Notes under the pieces: generated by a model
Database searches by the model: none
What the model saw: only the letters and a program-made list of their open reading frames with translations
What the model was told of the DNA's origin: nothing
DNA from: Floccularia luteovirens
Taxonomy: Eukaryota; Basidiomycota; Agaricomycetes; Agaricales; Squamanitaceae
Length of the DNA stretch: 64,000 nt
Direction: 5' to 3'
Assembly: GCA_009739215.1 (NCBI GenBank)
Contig: VSJF01000001.1
Span: 1,550,001 to 1,614,000, forward strand
Translations under genes and position numbers: made by a program
Shown here: piece by piece, positions 57,920-64,000 of the stretch
Layout: each line of letters opens with the position of its first letter
Position numbering within the stretch: the first letter of the stretch is position 1

Positions 57920-60062
57920 TCAAGAATCAGGTGCTATAGCTTTTTGTAGCGCTCTCGCCGCAAAGTATCGAACATCCGCATCCGCATCATTCTTTAATGC
58001 TTCTAGATGAGGTACAATCCATCGTTCCACAAAGGTATGCCCGTCTGCCGTATTTCCAAAAGATGAAGCAATCACTCCTAAAGCTTTCGCGACGTTGAAG
58101 CGTATGTTTGGTATAGGATCCTTTGCAAGGTCTAGAATAGGCCCAATGACTTCTTGGCTTATAATTTCCAGATTTAATGACGGCGAGATTGTCTAATATC
58201 ACCATAAGCGTAGATAAAATGAAGGATTTATAGTCACGCACAGTTATGGCTTGCACTGTTGTCATTCTGAAAAGATAATTCGGGTGTGCCCTCATACCCA
58301 TTACCTTTGGTACGATAGCAGTCTTAGCCCACTCAACACCAAAAACTTCAGTCAACTTCTTGAGGTTCAACGTAGCTGCTTCTCGGATGCTATATACAGT
58401 GTCTCCAAGCCAGGACATACATAAGTTTCCTAGCTGTTCATCGAAGAAGGGCTTTCCAAGTTGATTAGCAAGTAGCGGAATATATTCGATGATCGCTTGC
58501 CGAACGCGCCATGACTTGTCTTCCGCAAGTTCTACAATTGCCGGAAGAAGGCTCTCGGTGAGGTAGTCGATGCCAATCACTGGGAAAAAAATGTCACTTA
58601 ATAAAGTTCATTCAACAACATTTGTTGGTACCTTTATTGACAACCTCAAGTTTACTAATGATATTTAGTCGAACTTCGGGAAAGTCGTCTTTAAGAAGAT
58701 GTAGGAACAGTGGCAACAGGTTCTGAACTGTCTGATCCTTTTCAAGCAAGGGGGCTAGTCCACTGATTTGGTTCGCAAGTGCAGCACGAACATGTTGAGA
58801 AGAATCCTGGGATAGGTCACGCGCACAGGGAACGATGCGGGCAAGGACAACCTCCTTGTCCAGGAGTGCAGAGAAACCTATCAATTTTCGATAAGCTTAC
58901 AAATAATTTTGGTGCGAGGAATATTTACCCGGAATCTGGCTAGCAGCAGCAGTTCTGACCTCCGCTTCATTGTCTTTCAATAACTGGACATACTGCCCTA
59001 TCAACTCTTCCCGCACGATTTCAACACCTACTGCTTCAGCAAGCTGCCAATTCCTCTTATCAGCACTTAGAAGTAGTCAATAATGGAAACATATCTACCT
59101 CGTTGAAATGCGTGGCTGCCATGTATCTGACGCGCCAGCTCTTATCTGCAATGCTTTGTTTGACTTGTTTCAATAGATGCTCCTGCACTTCAGGAGTCGA
59201 CAATCTGCGTGCGATGGCAATAAGGACCTCGACAGTTAATAAGCGAACTGAATCTTGATCGTCGGATTGAAGTTTGTGGTACATCGGTAAGCCATCAGAT
59301 AGTATGTGTGGTTGAGCGAAGTGAGAAACTAGAGGCTATTGACAAGATCATGAACAACGGATCCAATTAAATCAGACAAGTTCATACCCCTAGCCATTTT
59401 GCAGCCGCACGCCGAACCATCGGTGTCTCGTCAGAACTTAAGGTGGCATACCCTTGAAGCAGCTCAGCTTGTACAGCAGGAGAAACTTTTGTATACACAG
59501 CTGGATAAAGCGCAGCAGAAGAAGTCCTGGAAGTAAACCATTCCCCTTTTGATAGTCGTTTCAGTAGAGGAATATAAAACTCTTCAATTTGTGATTGCGA
59601 CAAGACGTTTGCAATTTTGGTTATTGATTCGGCGGCCTGGTAGTTTCCATTAGTCCAAGGGGTACATAGTATATAAAAAGCAAGTATAGATATACCTTAT
59701 CTCTGACCAGTGTCTCTTCTACAGCAGACAAGTTCTCCAGTGGTCCAAGAAGTAAGTGTGCATATTCCTTTCCACCAATGTATTCTTCGAAGTTTCTTCC
59801 GAGCTCTTCTGACAGCGCTAAAAGAACCTCATCTTCATCATCAAACGATTCCTGTAGAAAGGGCACAAGCTCGTTTCGTGCGCGTTCAGGCCCCAATGCT
59901 AAAGCAATTGTCGGTATACTATGAATAGCATTTAGGCGTAATTGAACATCTTCCGAGCGCAGCTCATCCATGAGTATTGCAATTGGGGCAACCTACGACA
60001 TAGCATAATTTCATCATAAACTTCGATACATTTCGATGAGAATGAAAACGTACATCTTCCAT
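57920..60062 (-). CDS. TPD3: Protein phosphatase 2A scaffold (A/PR65) subunit
   Basis: Eight exons (60062-60054, 59992-59696, 59636-59388, 59335-59099, 59043-58929, 58877-58632, 58579-58242, 58192-57920) give 587 residues; human PR65 has 589. HEAT repeats run throughout, with family blocks [83 protein letters not shown] and [14 protein letters not shown]. It holds the catalytic C subunit and a B subunit together in PP2A. Exon 1 encodes only MED. No break is seen. Confidence 0.96.
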
Positions 60063-60786
60063 CTGAAATCCTGCATCCATGATAGAAGCGTGAGGTTATC
60101 GTATTGGCGAGAAGTCTCTGATAGGACTATGATTTGGGTTTTTATGTATCCGCGACAAAGGGAGTTTAATAGTGGTAAAGATGAAAAGAAAAACTGCGAC
60201 CGAGATTCTAAAGATGGCTGTTGAGTACTGAGTGTGTAACAAGTGCAATGATTGACAGTGACTGGGGAATCGTTATTTAATCACGTGATAATTTGCCCAA
60301 TTGCAGTTGGCCTGCTGTTAATGTTGTGTTATGCCATTGCTTACGACGAGACCAGTTATCTCAAACGAACACCATGATGTAGAGTTCCCTGAAGTACATG
60401 GTCCCAGGTCACGCCCGATGGGAATGATGACCGGAGATGGAAAGCAGTATCTCATTTGTCAGACAAGACCCACCTATGATTCCAAACTACCTGATTCCGT
60501 ATAGACTATGCACATAGTTTACTGCCCAACACAACGTCGAAGCGAATGACTAGTTCTTCTAATTGCAACGTTACAACCAAGAGATCGTTATGAAACGGCA
60601 GATTCCGTCAAATTCTGTTCATTAGCTATGGCTCAGATCGAAGCTTTTTATACCTTGATAAAACCTGAGGCTGGGAAATACCGACATGGTTTTGGAATGA
60701 TCATTAGAGGCTCCACATCGATAAAGTCCGCCTTACATTGTTGAGACAAACAGTTTACCGGTCTCTTGTCATTTCACTATTCTGCG
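60063..60786. other. Divergent promoter region
   Basis: 724 bases between the PP2A scaffold gene and the epimerase gene. A palindromic TCACGTGA lies at 60281-60288, about 220 bases before the PP2A start. No gene is recognised. Confidence 0.45.
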
Positions 60787-61812
60787 ATGCCAGTCGAAAG
60801 AACAGAGGATAAAATCTTGCTCAAGCACTCGCAGGTATGCAGATGTGATAACTTGTATTTGAACTTACTTTGACTTGCGAAGGGGGCAACCGCCGAAATC
60901 ATCTATTACGGAGCTACGGTTATCTCATGGAAATCAGGCAACAGCAAAAATCCAGAACCCTCTGAGAGACTATTCGTATCATCTAAGGCAGCGCTTGATG
61001 GTACCAAGCCAGTGAGAGGAGGTATACCTGTTGTTTTCCCTTGCTTTGGAGCGCCAGTGCATCCTGAACATGCCAAACTTGCTCAACATGGTTTCGCCAG
61101 AAGTGAGACTTGGACATGGGGTGGTGTTGTCATGGATAATGAGGCTGGTGTTTCCATCAGACTTTGTACGTATTCCTAGTCCAATCGGATACTTTGACTA
61201 AACAATTCATCCAGACTTAGAACCTTCAACCCATGTTAGCGCCATTTACTCGAACGAATTCCAGTTGAGCTATGTTGTTACGCTAGCTGAACACCAGCTC
61301 AGTACAAACCTTCATGTTAAAAATCCTTCTGCAAACTCTTCACTAGAGTTCCAAGCTTTACTCCATAACTACATCAGAGCTCCTGCAGATGAGGTTCTTA
61401 TTACCCCACTTCAACATGTATCATTTTACGACAAGACAGAAGCAACCGAAACGGGAAGAGCGACCTCCAAAGTTGAAACAAGGGAACAAGTGACGGTTAA
61501 GAAATACACAGATTCCGTTTATGAAAATGCTCCTCAAAGTATCGACATAATCTGGCCTGAGGGAGGTTTGGAAATGAAAGTAAGACAGTTCAAAGACGTC
61601 GTCATTTGGAATCCACAAGAGGAAGGTCGTAAAATTGGTGACATGCACGACGGTGGCTGGTAATATCCAGAATTTTGGGAATTTGTACATCACGCTGATT
61701 AACTTGCAGGAAGGACTACGTTTGTGTCGAGCCTGGTTTTGTCCGGGGCTTTGTCAAGCTAGAGCCTGGGGAGGAATGGATTGGCCAACAGTCACTGACC
61801 ACCAAAGCCTGA
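60787..61812 (+). CDS. Glucose-6-phosphate 1-epimerase
   Basis: Four exons (60787-60834, 60883-61165, 61215-61659, 61710-61812) encode an aldose-1-epimerase-like protein. The start MPVERTEDKILLKHSQGATA and pieces GATVISWKSG, VRGGIPVVFPCFG, KLAQHGFARSETW (catalytic His) and DYVCVEPGFVRGFVKLEPGE (catalytic Glu) match the YMR099C group, which is specific for hexose-6-phosphates. It interconverts alpha and beta anomers of glucose-6-phosphate in the cytosol. Total length, about 292 residues, is normal. Confidence 0.93.
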
Positions 61813-62037
61813 AGAATTCAGCTTGACGATGGCAGAACATGACTCCAATTTGGCCCTTGTAACTGTAAATCTTTGTAAATGTAACATGTACTCCTGAATG
61901 TACTCTTTTAATAACCGCCAAAAATACTGCACGTGATTGAGACATCGGACCGAGTTGTCTGACATTACAATACTCTGATTTACTTCACTTCAATTCTGCT
62001 ATGCCAATTCATAACGTTACCGTATCTCCATGTAAGC

Positions 62038-64000
62038 ATGTCGGCTTCAAGCTCAAGCTCTTCTCCACAAGTTCCTTGCCTACGAGTCCAAATCAATAAT
62101 ATTGACTACGCCCTTACTCCCCCGGGACCTCTCGATAGGTCGTCACTCCCACAAGTTCCGGTAATACGGATTTATGGAAATTCATCGACTGGAACAAAAG
62201 CTTGTGTCCATATCCATCAGGTGTACCCTTATTTTTATGTTGAGTATCTCGGGAAGCTACGATCTGAACATGGTCTGCTAGTTATATCATATTTCAATTT
62301 TCCTTCAGCTCACGAAACATCAGTGAACCATTATATTACTAGACTAACACGTTCTCTCAATCATGCTATAGCGTTATCTCTGAAATGCAATCCCCAATCT
62401 CCCAAGTCTCGTTATGTCAAGGCGATCTTATTAGTTAAAGGCATCCATTTTTATGGCTTTCATTCCTCATACTCCCCATTCCTCAAGATTCTCCTAGCTG
62501 ACCCAGCATGCATCCATCGAGCAGCGGCTATCATGCAGTCTGGAACAGTGATGAGCACACGCTTCCGTATCTTCGAGAGTCATCTTGGATACATCCTTCA
62601 ATTTATGTGCGATTTTGGCCTTTACGGATGTGGCTTGATTGATATAGGAGATGCTGTACAGCGATGTGCCGAAGAAGATAGTTCTGATGCAACAACTTTT
62701 AATCGCTCTCCTCATTTCCGCCAGTCACGAGCACCTCTTGAACTTGATATCATAGCCCCTCAGATCTTGAATAGACACCGTCTTATTGCGCGAAACCTCC
62801 AACGAAACCTTGAGTTACACACTCCAAATTTGTCTGCTGAACCCCTCGTGCCTAGTGTTCGTGAACTTTGGGACGATGAACGAAATCGTCGCCGTGCCCT
62901 TGGTTTAAACCCGTCGCCAGAACTTCCGGTTGATCCTAGTGCCTCTTCAAGGGGACAAGGAGGCGAGTGGGTAGCGGAGGCGAGATGGTGGGATGAGTTA
63001 CGCGACAGAATCTCAACGGAAGCTACGACACATGAAAATGGGCCACCTATCCAACAATCTTGGGAACGCTGGACAATGTCGTCATTTGAGAGCGTGGAAG
63101 CTTTATGGGATGAACATTGGAAAACATGGAAACCAACAGCAAAGGAGGAGATTACGGATTCTCTAGATCCCGATCAAGAAAGATGGAACGAGGAAAATAA
63201 ACATGAAGTAGACGTAAACATTAATCTTCTCTCCACGCAGGACATGAATCAACCAGAAGAAATGGAAAACGACGGAGAAGATAATGATGAAGATCTACCT
63301 GGTGACGAAGCAGCTCATGACGAAGAATTGCAAATAAATAACTCACAGGCCAATGAAGCTGATCGATGCAGTGATTCTAGGTATTTTATATACCAAACAA
63401 TAACATGACTAGTATTAACTCTAAGACATTCAGCGACCCATTTGTAGACAACGACAATGCCGCGCACCGTGATAACTTGAGTGGACCTGGTTCAACCGGG
63501 TAAAACTCTACTTCATTTCGATTAAAAAAATGTTGACCGAAAAGATTCAACAGATTCACAACCCCACAATCAAAATTGTACACCCGAGAGTTGACCCCAG
63601 ATAGTCCTACCCCAAGGTAACATACCCCCCACTTCCTGCTTCTAGTAAATTGACCCTATGAAGACAATTTGACCCGGTGAACAATCGTCTCGAATTAACC
63701 ATTCTGTCACCATCAAAGTGACATATTTCCATTCTCACCCTCTCATATTTGATATTGACAATTTTATTGTAGTGAGAGCGCCACTGGCAATGGATTAACC
63801 TCACCGCCCCATGACCCTTTATACGAATCCGTTTTAAAATCAAACAAGTATGTGATGTCTTCACTTGGAAATGCAGCACAAGATATTTATAGTTGGTTCT
63901 CGGAAGCGGGGAATCCTCTGACGACGGGTCGTACAAAAAGAGGATTTTGTCAGCCGTTGACACTGTAGAGACCAGCTATAATGATATAGTGCAACGACAG
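62038..64000 (+). CDS. REV3: DNA polymerase zeta catalytic subunit REV3 (N-terminal part, 3' truncated)
   Basis: Exons 62038-63380, 63434-63499 and 63773-(63968 or earlier) are joined in phase; the gene runs off the window. The start is MSASSSSSSPQVPCLRVQIN. B-family N-terminal features are VPVIRIYGNSSTGTKACVHI, HQVYPYFYVEYLG, KAILLVKGIHFYGFH, FLKILLADP and ESHLGYILQFMCDFGLYGCG, as in REV3. An acidic linker follows. REV3 is the translesion polymerase working with REV7. The exonuclease and palm domains would be beyond the window. The third exon meets TAG at 63966; a donor just before it (for example GTACAA at 63929 or GTTGAC at 63956) is expected, with an acceptor at or past the edge. Confidence 0.85.

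Noticed and set aside
2044..61935. Repeated CACGTG sites near several promoters (2044, 5763, 41392, 60282, 61930)
   Set aside because: About a dozen CACGTG are expected by chance in 64 kb at this base composition, so single sites are not evidence of co-regulation. Only the symmetrical pair at 16877-16901 was kept.
1..64000. Transposons, CRISPR arrays, viral or bacterial-type operons
   Set aside because: I saw no transposase or reverse-transcriptase motifs, no spaced direct repeats and no polycistronic layout.

Overview
This window is nuclear DNA of a filamentous basidiomycete, most likely an agaricomycete. The genes are closely spaced and split by many short introns (about 45-110 bases) with fungal donor and acceptor sites. 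The families also fit: a PriA-like cysteine-rich protein, double-psi-barrel secreted proteins, fungal PL8 lyases, a PalI/SUR7 protein and DRS1. I rebuilt 37 protein-coding genes and one tRNA by translating exons and checking that intron phases close. Two genes run off the edges: a CFP1/Spp1 protein on the left and REV3 on the right.

Layout. 1-7 kb holds housekeeping genes: COMPASS CFP1/Spp1 (partial), LSm1, an intron-containing tRNA-Ser(UGA), a complex I subunit facing mitochondrial bL32m across a short shared promoter, a 3-ketoacyl-CoA thiolase, and ribosomal protein S3. 7-13 kb is a tandem pair of secreted polysaccharide lyases (PL8). 14-18.5 kb has PalI/Rim9-like, Sec9/SNAP-25-like and an SRA-YDG chromatin protein carrying an apparent 1-base frameshift. 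19-22 kb has two neighbouring secreted double-psi-barrel proteins. 22-30 kb has an uncharacterised protein, a GPI-type wall protein, MYG1, a MARVEL protein and an MFS transporter. 30-38 kb has RPL15, a GH16 glucanase, a SurE phosphatase and a large RasGEF with a degenerate GTPase-like domain. 38-48 kb has DRS1, APC4, a bZIP factor and PIG-C. 49-57 kb has an SVIP-like protein, an uncharacterised membrane protein, ARP1, RPS24, a small membrane protein, a secreted protein and a PriA-like repeat protein. 57-64 kb has the PP2A scaffold subunit, glucose-6-phosphate 1-epimerase and REV3.

There is no single pathway cluster. Loose themes are secreted carbohydrate-active and wall proteins (two PL8, GH16, two double-psi-barrel proteins, a GPI protein, PriA-like), ribosome biogenesis and translation (RPS3, RPL15, RPS24, DRS1, bL32m), cell cycle and chromatin (APC4, PP2A-A, CFP1, SRA, REV3), and GPI synthesis (PIG-C). 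I found no transposon, CRISPR array or obviously new multi-gene system. The most unusual items are exon-by-exon repeat duplication in the PriA-like gene, a conserved 10-base micro-exon in both PL8 genes, the frameshifted SRA gene, a RasGEF fused to a decayed GTPase fold, and a tiny SVIP-like p97 adaptor.
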